Below are positions 31,151-40,291 of a stretch of 64,000 nucleotides of DNA, piece by piece (positions within the stretch are counted from its first letter, which is position 1; each line of letters starts with the position of its first letter). Below the pieces are notes generated by a model. It did no database searches, was not told where the DNA came from, and worked only from the letters and a program-made list of their open reading frames with translations. The DNA is from Bacteroides sp. (lineage in GTDB: Bacteria; Bacteroidota; Bacteroidia; Bacteroidales; Bacteroidaceae), in NCBI RefSeq assembly GCF_028690125.1, contig NZ_JAQVBV010000005.1, forward strand, positions 124,001 through 188,000. The letters run 5' to 3'. Position numbers and translations under genes: made by a program.

Positions 31151-31298
31151 GTTTATTGATGTAAGTATTAGTTATACTAAAATTGGCGTAAAGATAAAAA
31201 AATGATTTCACATAATGAATTAAAAAAACAAATAACCGTTAATACAGCTCTCGAAAAACTTAATCTGTGTTATATAACATACTTTTTTTCTTGGATTA

Positions 31299-31329
31299 TT
31301 TGCAGATATTCAGAATATCCGTACATTTG
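31299..31329 (+). promoter_or_regulatory. Promoter of small RNA copy 2
   Basis: TTTG (31299-31302), 19 bases, then TACATTTG (31322-31329) followed by C. The layout is the same as copy 1, although the 19-base spacer differs in sequence. Confidence 0.75.
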
Positions 31330-31330
31330 C

Positions 31331-31397
31331 AATGTGTTTTTCATAGTATTAGATTTAAGGTTAACAAAGGTTGGAGCAAAGCGTTGCTCCTTTTTTT
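31331..31397 (+). ncRNA. Candidate small RNA, copy 2 of a duplicated unit
   Basis: The second copy of the unit seen at 28.3 kb. The transcribed part is identical except for G to A at 31380 in the terminator loop. The stem is GGAGCAA (31373-31379) with TTGCTCC (31384-31390), then T7. It ends 70 bases before the DUF4919 gene on the same strand, so here it could also act as a leader. The rest of the 317-base gap after the GDSL gene shows nothing else. Because the spacer and flanks diverge while promoter boxes and RNA are kept, selection on the RNA is likely. Confidence 0.65.
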
Positions 31398-31466
31398 ATA
31401 TCTATACATTTGTTTTTCTAAAAAAGAATGGTATTTTTGTAAATCACATTTAAAAAAGCAAGTGTA

Positions 31467-32159
31467 ATGAAAAGAATAACCACTCTCCTCTTCATAGGAG
31501 TCATTTTCAGTTTACATTTTTATTGTTCAGCTCAGATAAAACAGAAAAAGCTGTATATAGACTATAAGTTTATTAAGGAATATGTGACAAATGAGAAAGA
31601 AAATTTTCAAAATCTCATTCAACGTTTTGAAGCGAACGACACATTACTCACCTGACAAGAATACGCCATAATATACTATAAATACTCTTTTACTCCCAAT
31701 TACCAAGGAAGTATGTATGATATGTCACAGGAATATCAAAATTTCATGAAACTAATTAACGAAAAGAAATATGAAGAGACCAATAATGCAGGAACAGAGC
31801 TTCTGAAAAAGAACCCAGTATTTTTGCAGACGTTATATGAGATGGGAGCATTAGTGTATATGCAAAGCAAAGATCAGGAAAAAATGAGAAGTTATACAAA
31901 AAGATACGCTGCATTAATCACCACAATTACCGCCAGTGGTGACGGAAAAACAGAAGACACGGCGTTTAAAGTAATTTATTTTAATGATGAGTACCAAGTA
32001 CTCAATAAATTATTTCTAATGGAAAATATGAAGCAACAGTCTCTAACCGATAATAAATGCGACTTGATAGAATTCGATAAATGCAAATACTATGAAGGAA
32101 CTCAAATGTATTTTGACATTAGCCGTTCACTTGATTTTATGCATGAATTACTTAAATAA
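31467..32159 (+). pseudogene. DUF4919 family gene with an internal stop codon
   Basis: The frame starts with a signal peptide (MKRITTLLFIGVIFSLHF..., cleavage near CSAQ) and the DUF4919 opening LYIDYKFIKEYV, FQNLIQRFEANDTLLT. It then meets TGA at 31653-31655, and continues in the same frame as QEYAIIYYKYSF through the rest of the domain (ITASGDGKTEDTAF, CKYYEGTQMYFDISRSL). Without the stop it would encode 230 residues. No shift of frame is needed, so a single nonsense change explains it. The ATG at 31713 could only make a truncated, unexported product. The function of DUF4919 is unknown. Its end overlaps the sanA-like start by one base. Confidence 0.82.
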
Positions 32160-32821
32160 TGAAGAAAAAACTAATTTATATTACCTTGACGATTGCGGTC
32201 CTTTGTGCAACCGGTTTAATTATATGCAACCAAGTAATTAAAAAGAATGCTTCCTCCAAGCTTTACACAGAAGTGAACGACATTCCGGTGAATCATACAG
32301 GTCTGCTTCTTGGGACCACTCCTAAATTAAAGAACGGTAACAACAATCTATATTTTGATTATCGCATTCTCGCAGCAGTTGAACTCTATAAAGCCGGTAA
32401 AATCAAACATATTCTCATCAGTGGTGATAATCGCAAAAAGAATTATAACGAACCGGAAGAGATGAAAAAGGCTCTTATGCAAAAAGGTGTTCCCGAAAAA
32501 GCTATTTATTTAGATTATGCAGGTTTCCGCACACTCGATTCCGTAGTTCGTGCCAAAGAAGTTTTTGGATTAGATCAGTTTACAATTATCTCCCAGCAAT
32601 TTCACAACGAAAGAGCCATTTATCTAGCCGAAGAAAATGGAATAAATGCGATTGGTTATAATGCCAAAAATGTAAAAGCCTATGCGGGACTAAAAACGAA
32701 TATTAGAGAGTTGTTTGCAAGAGTAAAAATGTTTATAGATTTAGCAGTCGGTAAACAGCCTCGTTTTTTAGGTGAGAAAAATATTATTGAAAAAAAAAAA
32801 TTAATACAACTTCCTTTATAA
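32159..32821 (+). CDS. SanA-like membrane protein (DUF218/YdcF family)
   Basis: A 220-residue protein with one N-terminal membrane helix (about 5-24) and a DUF218 domain in the periplasm. Family features are GLLLGTTPKLKNG, AAVELYKAGKIKHILISGDN, LDYAGFRTLDSVVRAKEVFG and FTIISQQFHNERAIYLA. SanA of enteric bacteria affects envelope barrier function and vancomycin sensitivity; the reaction is not known. Its ATG overlaps the stop of the DUF4919 gene (TAATG), so translation may have been coupled to that now-broken gene. Confidence 0.9.
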   Translation: MKKKLIYITLTIAVLCATGLIICNQVIKKNASSKLYTEVNDIPVNHTGLLLGTTPKLKNGNNNLYFDYRILAAVELYKAGKIKHILISGDNRKKNYNEPEEMKKALMQKGVPEKAIYLDYAGFRTLDSVVRAKEVFGLDQFTIISQQFHNERAIYLAEENGINAIGYNAKNVKAYAGLKTNIRELFARVKMFIDLAVGKQPRFLGEKNIIEKKKLIQLPL

Positions 32822-32848
32822 GTCCCTATGTTTGTAATTGAAAAATAG

Positions 32849-33232
32849 GGACTGAATGAATACACTATAATAACAACTATAGAAAAAACCGAAAATTACG
32901 AATTAAAGAATGGTGTAATTACTTCTGATTTTGATATTCCCAGTATTAAAAAAACTAACAGAGCAACATTCAATATTAATACTGCCATCTTTGCTGGATT
33001 AGAATTTTATATTTACGAAGGTTTTTATATAGGAACTGAATTAGGAATAGGTTACCAATCTGCTAAAACATTAAAAATGGAACTTGATGGAAAGATTATA
33101 ACCAAAACTACTAAGAATAATAAAGTTGAAACAAACCAAGAAACCATTGATAAAGAAACAACAGACAACTCTAGAATCAGTAATTTCAAAATATATATTG
33201 AACCTAAATTTCGCATTGGTATAACTTTCTAA
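32849..33232 (+). pseudogene. C-terminal remnant of an outer-membrane beta-barrel protein
   Basis: In the roughly 500-base gap between the sanA-like and alaX-like genes, one frame stays open for 127 codons after TAG at 32846-32848, with no start codon near its beginning. It reads as barrel strands: TFNINTAIFAGLEFYIYEGF, then YIGTELGIGYQS, and ends YIEPKFRIGITF with the terminal Phe typical of outer-membrane barrels. The N-terminal half and signal peptide are absent, so this is a truncated gene. A strong terminator follows at the natural distance. Confidence 0.6.
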
Positions 33233-33253
33233 AAAGTATCATCAAATAAGATT

Positions 33254-33297
33254 AAACAGGATAAAGAATCTAAAATCTCTTTATCCTGTTTTTTATT
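33254..33297 (+). terminator. Terminator after the barrel remnant
   Basis: A 14-bp stem, AAACAGGATAAAGA (33254-33267) with TCTTTATCCTGTTT (33278-33291), then a T run. Confidence 0.8.
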
Positions 33298-33322
33298 TAA
33301 AAATAATCTGTATTTTTACTGC

Positions 33323-33793
33323 ATGGAACCACAACTTAACGACCACAACAAACAGGAGTATCCTCCTATGCACACTGCGGAGCATTTACTAAACGCCACC
33401 ATGGTAAAGACCTTTGGATGCCAACGTTCGCACAATGCACACATTGAGCGTAAAAAGAGTAAATGCGATTATCAACTTCCTATTTGTCCGACGCAAGAAG
33501 AAATTCAAGCCATTGAAGATAAAGTGAATGAAGTAATCAGTCAAAATCTGCCAGTAACAGCAGAGTTCATGGAACAGCAAAAAGCCAAAGAAATTGTAGA
33601 TCTTAGTAAACTCCCGGCTGATGCCAGTGAGACATTACGCATTATACGTATTGGAAATTACGATGCTTGTGCCTGTATTGGTATACACGTTTGCAACACC
33701 TCAGAAGTAGGAACATTCAAAATCATTAGCTATGATTATGATGAAGACAGGAAAACACTGAGACTAAGATTCAAGTTAATTGAAAAGAAGTAG
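33323..33793 (+). CDS. AlaX-like alanyl-tRNA editing protein
   Basis: A 156-residue free-standing homologue of the alanyl-tRNA synthetase editing domain, which deacylates Ser-tRNA(Ala). The zinc ligands are visible as HTAEH (residues 17-21) and C-x-C-I-G-I-H (CACIGIH, about residues 115-121). The remaining fold pattern, EIVDLSKLPADASETLRIIRIGNYDACAC in part, matches. It begins 26 bases after a terminator, so it is a new transcription unit. Confidence 0.87.
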   Translation: MEPQLNDHNKQEYPPMHTAEHLLNATMVKTFGCQRSHNAHIERKKSKCDYQLPICPTQEEIQAIEDKVNEVISQNLPVTAEFMEQQKAKEIVDLSKLPADASETLRIIRIGNYDACACIGIHVCNTSEVGTFKIISYDYDEDRKTLRLRFKLIEKK

Positions 33794-34057
33794 ATTATCA
33801 AATTAACACCTATCTTATATAAAATAAATAAAAACAAGATACATTTTGTCACCAAATAGGAAAAATTGGCATTACAATAATGACAAATAGACAAATTCAG
33901 ATACAAAAGTCTCATGGTATAAAGTTTGCAATATAGTTAGCGAATGAAGGTTCAAGAAACAAACAATGGAAATCATAGATTGATTCACCGGAGAGAGTGA
34001 AAGGGCTGAAATTCAGAATTAACCGAATGTATAACTTAAAAGATAGGAGACTTAATT

Positions 34058-34486
34058 ATGATGCCTGTTAGAAGAACTCAAAATTGGTTACCAAGTATTT
34101 TTAATGATTTCTTTGATAACGATTGGATGATAAAAGCAAATGCTACAGCACCTGCTATCAATGTATTTGAAACAGAAAAAGAATACAAAGTAGAACTGGC
34201 CGCTCCAGGTATGACGAAGGACGATTTCAATGTTCGTATAGATGAAGACAATAATTTAGTCATCACAATGGAGAAAAAGGCAGAGAACAAAGAAGAAAAG
34301 AAAGAAGGTCGCTATTTGCGTCGTGAATTCTCATACTCTAAGTTCCAGCAGACGATGATTTTACCGGATAATGTTGATAAAGATAGGATATCTGCTGCTG
34401 TAGAAAATGGTGTATTGAATGTTCAATTACCAAAACTTTCTGCAGAAGAAATAAAAAGACCCGACAAACAAATTGAAGTTAAGTAA
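34058..34486 (+). CDS. Hsp20 family small heat-shock protein
   Basis: A 142-residue small heat-shock protein, an ATP-independent holdase for unfolded proteins. The alpha-crystallin domain (about residues 33-125) contains FETEKEYKVELAAPGMTKDDF and the signature AAVENGVLNVQLPK. The start at 34058 has AGGAGA 13 bases upstream. The 264-base gap before it probably holds the promoter, but I see no full consensus match. A terminator follows. Confidence 0.95.
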   Translation: MMPVRRTQNWLPSIFNDFFDNDWMIKANATAPAINVFETEKEYKVELAAPGMTKDDFNVRIDEDNNLVITMEKKAENKEEKKEGRYLRREFSYSKFQQTMILPDNVDKDRISAAVENGVLNVQLPKLSAEEIKRPDKQIEVK

Positions 34487-34536
34487 CACAGTATCCTACC
34501 TTCAATTAGTAGATTTTTATTGGGAAAGATTATAAG

Positions 34537-34575
34537 AAAGACCGCTTCACGCTAATGTTTTGAGGCGGTCTTTTT
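34537..34575. terminator. Terminator after hsp20
   Basis: A 13-bp stem, AAAGACCGCTTCA (34537-34549) with TGAGGCGGTCTTT (34561-34573), and T-rich tail. It probably also serves the convergent EamA gene. Confidence 0.85.
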
Positions 34576-34597
34576 ATGAATAAATACAGATTTTAGA

Positions 34598-35542
34598 CTA
34601 ATCACATTTCCTTTTACTACTTTTTATTGGAAGCCGAGGAAATAATTTTCTAAAACGAATTAGATAGCTTGTTATTTTGCCACCTGCAATAACGAAAGTT
34701 ACAGCAATAATCACCATTATCAACCCTATGCTTTCCCGAACAGATAATGTTTCCCCGAAAACCGTTATTCCAAAGAATATGGCAGTAACAGGTTCTAATG
34801 CACCCAAAATAGCTGTTGGGGTAGAGCCGATATATTGAATAGCACTAGTAGTACATAAGAATGAAATAGCAGTGGGAAAAATAGCCAATGCTAATAAATT
34901 TCCCCATAAATACCACTGATTAGGAAAACACAAATTTCCTCCGAAATTGACGCGCACCAAAAAAAGAGTAACCCCAAAAAGCAAAACATAAAAAGTCACT
35001 TTTAGTGTCGCAATATTTTTCAAAGTATTCTGATTAATACCTACAATATACAAAGCGTAAGATAAAGCAGAAGCAAACACCAACATCGTTCCCGTCAGAC
35101 TGAGCGTTGTGCCGTCACCACTTTTATAAAGTAAGCCAATCCCTCCTAATGCCAATAAAATACATACCACCGTTTGTATTGCAACTTTTTCTTTGAAAAC
35201 AAGAGCCATAATCAGTGCTACCATAATAGGATAAACAAATAGCAGTGTAGAAGCAATGCCCGCATCCATATAATTATAACTCTGAAATAAGGTAAGAGAT
35301 GAAAGAGCTACCAATAATCCCATAATAACTAATGGAAACACTTCTTTACGCTGTAATTTAAAACTTCTCCCTCTTACCTTCAACATCATACCCAGCAAGG
35401 GAATGGCGAACAGATATCTAAAAAAAAGAACAGAATCGGGGTCCATTCCCGATTTATAGAGTGGAAGCGTAAATAAGGGATTCATACCGTATGTTGCTGC
35501 AGCAATTGCCCCTAAAATATACCCTTTTGCTTTTACATTCAT
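34598..35542 (-). CDS. EamA/DMT family transporter
   Basis: About 314 residues with ten hydrophobic helices in two EamA repeats (about 10-145 and 155-290). Sequence marks are AAATYGMNPLFTLPLYKSG at the start of repeat one and GALEPVTAIFFGITVFGE in repeat two. DMT proteins export amino acids, nucleotides or other metabolites; the substrate here is unknown. The start at 35542 (MNVKAKGY) is preferred, since 35551 would fall very close to the predicted transcription start. Confidence 0.9.
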   Translation of the reverse strand: MNVKAKGYILGAIAAATYGMNPLFTLPLYKSGMDPDSVLFFRYLFAIPLLGMMLKVRGRSFKLQRKEVFPLVIMGLLVALSSLTLFQSYNYMDAGIASTLLFVYPIMVALIMALVFKEKVAIQTVVCILLALGGIGLLYKSGDGTTLSLTGTMLVFASALSYALYIVGINQNTLKNIATLKVTFYVLLFGVTLFLVRVNFGGNLCFPNQWYLWGNLLALAIFPTAISFLCTTSAIQYIGSTPTAILGALEPVTAIFFGITVFGETLSVRESIGLIMVIIAVTFVIAGGKITSYLIRFRKLFPRLPIKSSKRKCD

Positions 35543-35563
35543 ATCAATCATTTTTTATGGGTG

Positions 35564-35596
35564 CAAAAGTAGTATTTCAATTTTAATATAAGCAAA
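35564..35596 (-). promoter_or_regulatory. Promoter of the EamA gene
   Basis: On the minus strand TTTG (35596-35593), 21 bases, then TACTTTTG (35571-35564). This gives a leader of about 15 bases to the start codon at 35542. Confidence 0.6.
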
Positions 35597-35658
35597 TTCT
35601 TACCTAAATATAAAGCATTTATCTATAAATTAAAAAACAGATATATATGTCTTTTATA

Positions 35659-36774
35659 TTATCGATTCTTCCGGTAACTCAACACTGCCCAAGTATTGAA
35701 TATAGTAGCAAAAAGTAACAACACACCCAACTGTGGCAACAACTCAATAAAACTGCTCCCTTTGAGATAAACCATCCTCATCGCCACCATAAAATACTTC
35801 AAAGGATTGAAAATCGTAATCACCTGCGCCCATTCCGGCATACTACTGATCGGTGTAAAAAGTCCGCTCATCAACATCAATATCAGCAAAAAGAAAAACA
35901 TCACAAACATAGACTGCTGCATAGTTGCCGAATAATTAGAAATAACAAGTCCAAAACCCGACATCACCAATACAAAAAGAATCGCGGCACAATAAATTAT
36001 AATAAAATGTCCTACAGGAAACACTCCATAAAGTAGCCAAGCTAACATAAGACACACTGTCAATACTAAAAAGCCAATGATCCAATAAGGAAGTAGCTTA
36101 GCCACTATAAATGTAAACTTCGGTACCGGGGTAACATTTATCTGTTCAATCGTCCCTACCTCTTTCTCACTCACGACATTAAGAGCCGGAAGAAAACCAC
36201 AGATCAGAGTCAATAACATCCCCATCAATGCAGGAATCATATAAAGTTTATAATTCAGATTCGGATTAAACAGTCCCAATGTATCCACACGAATAGAAGG
36301 AATAGCTCCGGAAACGGCTATAACCTCCGGATGTTCCGAACGTAAATCTTCTGCATAATCATTAATGATAGAAGCCAGATAAGAACTTCCTAAACCACCC
36401 TTCATTCCATTCACCGCATTAGCAGCAATCAGTACGTGAGCCTCCTCTCCATTCATCCAATTCCGTTCTAAATGCCGGGGAATTTCCATCACAACATCAG
36501 CCGTACCGGATTCGATATTATTCAACCCTTCCTGATAAGAAGCCGGTACCTCTTGCAAACGAAAATAGGTAGAAGCTGCAATTTTATTCACTAATCTTTG
36601 TGAAATGACCGAATGATCATTATCAACAATGTTCAATTGGATATTCTTTATCTCCAAACTAACCGCCCAGGGCATGAGCAGCATAATCATGCAAGGAAAG
36701 ATAAGAATCAATCTCGGCAAAAAAGAATTGCGAAGCAATTGTTTAAACTCCTTTTCCAGCAGAAACTTGATCAT
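35659..36774 (-). CDS. ABC-2 permease, efflux subunit (YbhR-like)
   Basis: A 371-residue ABC-2 type permease. One N-terminal helix (about 22-42), a periplasmic domain (about 43-170), then five helices ending near 365. The stretch GTIEQINVTPVPKFTFIVAKLLPYW is the characteristic coupling region of this family. It is the last gene of a five-gene efflux operon and starts 6 bases after its sister permease. The two permeases would form the heterodimeric channel for the double ATPase. Confidence 0.92.
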   Translation of the reverse strand: MIKFLLEKEFKQLLRNSFLPRLILIFPCMIMLLMPWAVSLEIKNIQLNIVDNDHSVISQRLVNKIAASTYFRLQEVPASYQEGLNNIESGTADVVMEIPRHLERNWMNGEEAHVLIAANAVNGMKGGLGSSYLASIINDYAEDLRSEHPEVIAVSGAIPSIRVDTLGLFNPNLNYKLYMIPALMGMLLTLICGFLPALNVVSEKEVGTIEQINVTPVPKFTFIVAKLLPYWIIGFLVLTVCLMLAWLLYGVFPVGHFIIIYCAAILFVLVMSGFGLVISNYSATMQQSMFVMFFFLLILMLMSGLFTPISSMPEWAQVITIFNPLKYFMVAMRMVYLKGSSFIELLPQLGVLLLFATIFNTWAVLSYRKNR

Positions 36775-36780
36775 AATACT

Positions 36781-37884
36781 CTACTCCAATCTATATTTGA
36801 ATTTCTTAAAACTAATCGTAATCAATACCACCGCCATTAGCAGTAAAATACCAATCTCCTTAAATACTTGTACCACCGGTACACCCTCAATCATTAACTT
36901 CCGCACAGCCTGAATATACCAATGCGCAGGGATTATATCCGATATACCCTGAAGAATAAAAGGCATACTTTCCACCGGAAAAATCATTCCCGACAATACC
37001 ATCGTCGGCATCATTAAAATTAATCCGGAAGCAAGCATAGCTGCCACCTGGGTACGTGTCACCGAAGATATCAGTAATCCCAACGCCAGAGACACAAAAA
37101 TAAACAGTAATGACACCACTATCAGCCAAAATAAACTACCGACTACCGGAACATCCAATATAAATACTGATAGCAGCAGAATGGTAATCAAATTAACAAA
37201 CGACAACACGAAATAAGGAACTGCTTTCGCCAGAATGATAAATAAAGGTTTCACCGGTGAAACCAATAAAATCTCCATCGTCCCTGTTTCTTTTTCACGA
37301 ACAATGGAAATAGAAGTCATCATAGCACAAATCAACATCAAAATCAATCCCATCACTCCCGGCACAAAATTATAGGCACTCTTCATTTGCGGATTATATA
37401 ATAGCTTGATATCCGGTGTCAAACGTCCTATTGAAAGATTAGGTGGCAACATCTCCTGTCCTACTTTCGCAATAATTCCCGCAGCATAATTGGTCTGGGT
37501 TGTCGCCATATTCGGATCGGTAGCATCCACTACCAATTGTACCCGTGCATCCCCCGAATACAAACCATCCGAAAAACCTTCTCCAAAGACTGCTGCCATA
37601 TCCACCTCATTCTTTAGAAAGGCAGCTTCCATCTCTTGAGGAGAATGAAATCTGCGGGTAACAGTGAAATATTCACTGGCGTCCAACTTATCAATAATCT
37701 TTCGCGTTACTATATCATTAGAAGGATCCAATACTGCCAACCGTACATTTTTCACCTCCGTAGTGATAGCAAATCCAAACAAAATAATCTGTACAACAGG
37801 CATTCCCAGCAAAATCAACATCGTTCGCCGGTCACGAAAAATATGATAAAACTCTTTCCTGACAAAAGTAATAAACTGTTTCAT
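36781..37884 (-). CDS. ABC-2 permease, efflux subunit (YbhS-like)
   Basis: A 367-residue ABC-2 permease with the same layout as its neighbour: helix at about 24-42, extracytoplasmic domain, then SIVREKETGTMEILLVSPVKP before the helix bundle. It lies 3 bases after the ATPase gene and 6 before the second permease, so translation is tightly coupled. Homologous systems (YbhGFSR type) export drugs and other amphipathic compounds. Confidence 0.92.
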   Translation of the reverse strand: MKQFITFVRKEFYHIFRDRRTMLILLGMPVVQIILFGFAITTEVKNVRLAVLDPSNDIVTRKIIDKLDASEYFTVTRRFHSPQEMEAAFLKNEVDMAAVFGEGFSDGLYSGDARVQLVVDATDPNMATTQTNYAAGIIAKVGQEMLPPNLSIGRLTPDIKLLYNPQMKSAYNFVPGVMGLILMLICAMMTSISIVREKETGTMEILLVSPVKPLFIILAKAVPYFVLSFVNLITILLLSVFILDVPVVGSLFWLIVVSLLFIFVSLALGLLISSVTRTQVAAMLASGLILMMPTMVLSGMIFPVESMPFILQGISDIIPAHWYIQAVRKLMIEGVPVVQVFKEIGILLLMAVVLITISFKKFKYRLE

Positions 37885-37887
37885 AAC

Positions 37888-39348
37888 TCAATCTGCATTA
37901 CGTACCGCCTGACGGGCCAATTGTTGAAAAACATCATCCATTGTCTCCGCATTAAACTGCTTCTTCAAATTAGCAGGAGTATCAAGAGCTTTAATTTGCC
38001 CGTCCACCATAATGGAAATCCGGTTACAATATTCCGCTTCATCCATATAATGTGTTGTAACAAATACTGTAATTCCCCGATCCGCTGCCTGATAAATCAA
38101 TTCCCAAAACTGTCTTCGGGTAGCAGGATCTACCCCTCCCGTCGGCTCGTCCAGAAAAACTATTTTCGGCTCATGGAAAATTGACACAGAGAAAGCCAGT
38201 TTTTGCTTCCATCCCAATGGCAAACTTTTCACCAAAGAATTTCGCTCGGCAGAAAAGCCGAGTCTTTCAAGTAATTCATCAGTCTTCTGCTTTATCTCTT
38301 TATCTTTCATCCCATAAATACCGGCAAAAAGACGAATATTCTCCCATACCTTCAAATCCTCATATAAAGAAAACTTCTGGCTCATATATCCAATATGCTT
38401 TTTTACCAATTCCGCTTCCCGAAAAATATCAAATCCTCCCACCTTTCCAACACCAGAAGTAGGTTTACTTAATCCGCAAAGCATACGCATAGCCGTTGTC
38501 TTACCCGCACCATTCGCTCCCAGAAAACCAAAAATTTCTCCTCGGTCTACTTGAAAAGAAATATGATCGACGGCAGTAAAACTCCCAAAGCACTTTGTCA
38601 GTTGATCAACTTCAATCACCGAAGTCCCTTTTTCGCGAACTTCTTCCCGTTCCAAAGAAGGCGGACAAAGAATGGAAGCAAACTGTCGGAGAATCTTGTC
38701 TGGAGTATTAATGCCCTGAATCTGTCCATGATTGATAAAAGCAATCCGGTCACATTGACGAGCTTCATCCATAATAGGTGTTGAAGCAATGATCGTAATC
38801 CCTAAATCACGCAGATTTTGAAGCATTTGCCAAAACTCTTTACGAGATACAGGATCAACGCCCGTAGTAGGCTCATCCAGAAACAAAATATCCGGTTTAT
38901 GAATAAGCGCGCAACTCAATGCCAACTTTTGTTTCATTCCTCCGGACAACGCTCCTGCCCTACGCTTTTTAAACGGTTCAATCTGCTGATAGATATCTTT
39001 AATCAAATCATAATTTTCCTGAATCGTCGTGTGGAATACCGTTGCAAAAAATTGCAGATTCTCCTCTACCGAAAGATCCTGATAGAGCGAAAAACGACCC
39101 GGCATATATCCCACTCTCGTACGAATCTTCTTATAATCCGTCACAACATCCTGACCTGCCACTGTCGCATTTCCTTTATCAGCCAGCAAAAGCGTAGTCA
39201 AAATACGGAAAAGAGTACTCTTCCCGGCACCGTCAGGACCAATCAATCCGAAGATTTCCCCACGCTTCACTGAGAAAGAGACATCTTTCAACGCCTCTAC
39301 CTTTCCGTAATTCTTACTAACACCCTCTACCACTACTACATCATCCAT
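37888..39348 (-). CDS. Double ABC ATPase of the efflux system (YbhF-like)
   Basis: A 486-residue protein with two complete ATP-binding domains. Domain one (about 5-225) has Walker A GPDGAGKST, signature LSGGMKQ and Walker B ILFLDEPTTG. Domain two (about 245-475) has Walker A GANGAGKTT and Walker B IVFLDEPTGG, but its signature reads LPLGWKQ instead of LSGG. That variant is known in YbhF-type ATPases. It powers the two permeases downstream. The stop and the next start are 3 bases apart. Confidence 0.94.
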   Translation of the reverse strand: MDDVVVVEGVSKNYGKVEALKDVSFSVKRGEIFGLIGPDGAGKSTLFRILTTLLLADKGNATVAGQDVVTDYKKIRTRVGYMPGRFSLYQDLSVEENLQFFATVFHTTIQENYDLIKDIYQQIEPFKKRRAGALSGGMKQKLALSCALIHKPDILFLDEPTTGVDPVSRKEFWQMLQNLRDLGITIIASTPIMDEARQCDRIAFINHGQIQGINTPDKILRQFASILCPPSLEREEVREKGTSVIEVDQLTKCFGSFTAVDHISFQVDRGEIFGFLGANGAGKTTAMRMLCGLSKPTSGVGKVGGFDIFREAELVKKHIGYMSQKFSLYEDLKVWENIRLFAGIYGMKDKEIKQKTDELLERLGFSAERNSLVKSLPLGWKQKLAFSVSIFHEPKIVFLDEPTGGVDPATRRQFWELIYQAADRGITVFVTTHYMDEAEYCNRISIMVDGQIKALDTPANLKKQFNAETMDDVFQQLARQAVRNAD

Positions 39349-39366
39349 GCCACCATTTATTATAGT

Positions 39367-40275
39367 TCATTCTTTATTCAACGCAACTCCTCCATACATA
39401 CCAATTTTCAGCAGCCCATCATTCTTGACAGCTATCTTTACGGCATATACCAGATTGGCACGTTCATTCCGGGTCAGAATCGTTTTCGGTGTAAATTCCG
39501 AACGATCTGAAATCCAAGCAACTACACCGGGATAAGTCTTCTGTTCCGAATTCCCATAATCTACATATACAGTCACCTTATCGCCCAACTTTACAGATGA
39601 TAATTGTTCGGAAGTAATGTAAGCACGCAAATACATACGATCCACTTCACCGACTTTAAACAAAGGTTTTCCCATTGTCGCGAGTTCACCGGCCTCCGCA
39701 TACTTAGCCAATACCGTCCCATCAATCGGAGACACAATGTGACACTTATTCAATTGATCTTCCACTTGCGCTATTTGTATGGCAACAGAATTACCTTGTT
39801 CCGTCAGACTATTCGTACTATTCCGCAATGATGACTCCTGAGCTATAAGTTGCCGTTCCAGCAAAGCCACCTGAGCATCCCAATCATCCAATTGTTTCTG
39901 ATTAGCTGCTCCGGCTGCCAATAAATTCTCTACACGCTTCTTCTCCCGCTGTGCAGTAACAATTTGTTGCTTAGTAGCAGCAATCTGCTTAGATAAATCC
40001 GGGCGCTGACTTTCCACCGACTTCATGCTAGCTTCCAACTGCAACTTCTTCAAATACAATTGTACTGTATCCACTAAACCGACTTCCTCTCCCGCTTTCA
40101 GTTTTGTTCCTTCTTCCACATTCAATTGAAACAGTTTGCCTGCAGCTTCAGAAGAAACAATTACTTCTGTAGCTTCAAACGTACCGGTTGCATCATAATT
40201 CGTCAGCCGGTTTCCACAAGCAGATACCAGCAATAATGCCATTCCCCATGTGCCTATTTTTATCATTCGTTTCAT
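39367..40275 (-). CDS. HlyD family periplasmic adaptor subunit
   Basis: A 302-residue membrane-fusion protein linking the inner-membrane ABC exporter to TolC. A lipobox-like LVSACGN ends the N-terminal signal (Cys about residue 20). The lipoyl half-motifs are EEGTKLKAGEEVGLVDT and KCHIVSPIDGTVLAKYAEAGE, with a coiled-coil hairpin between (about 75-170). The beta-barrel segment follows. It sits 16 bases after tolC and 18 bases before the ATPase gene. Confidence 0.93.
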   Translation of the reverse strand: MKRMIKIGTWGMALLLVSACGNRLTNYDATGTFEATEVIVSSEAAGKLFQLNVEEGTKLKAGEEVGLVDTVQLYLKKLQLEASMKSVESQRPDLSKQIAATKQQIVTAQREKKRVENLLAAGAANQKQLDDWDAQVALLERQLIAQESSLRNSTNSLTEQGNSVAIQIAQVEDQLNKCHIVSPIDGTVLAKYAEAGELATMGKPLFKVGEVDRMYLRAYITSEQLSSVKLGDKVTVYVDYGNSEQKTYPGVVAWISDRSEFTPKTILTRNERANLVYAVKIAVKNDGLLKIGMYGGVALNKE

Positions 40276-40291
40276 ATCCGAAAGTTTATTA

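Noticed and set aside
31202..31467. Open frames of 66-83 codons across the second small-RNA unit
   Set aside because: They run through a promoter and terminator hairpin, have no ribosome-binding site and no protein-like composition.
31653..31655. TGA as a selenocysteine codon in the DUF4919 gene
   Set aside because: The family is not a selenoprotein, no insertion hairpin follows, and no Sec machinery is visible; a nonsense change is simpler.
38600..38640. Variant signature LPLGWKQ in the second ATPase domain as a loss-of-function sign
   Set aside because: The same variant is known in YbhF-type double ATPases, so it is a family trait.
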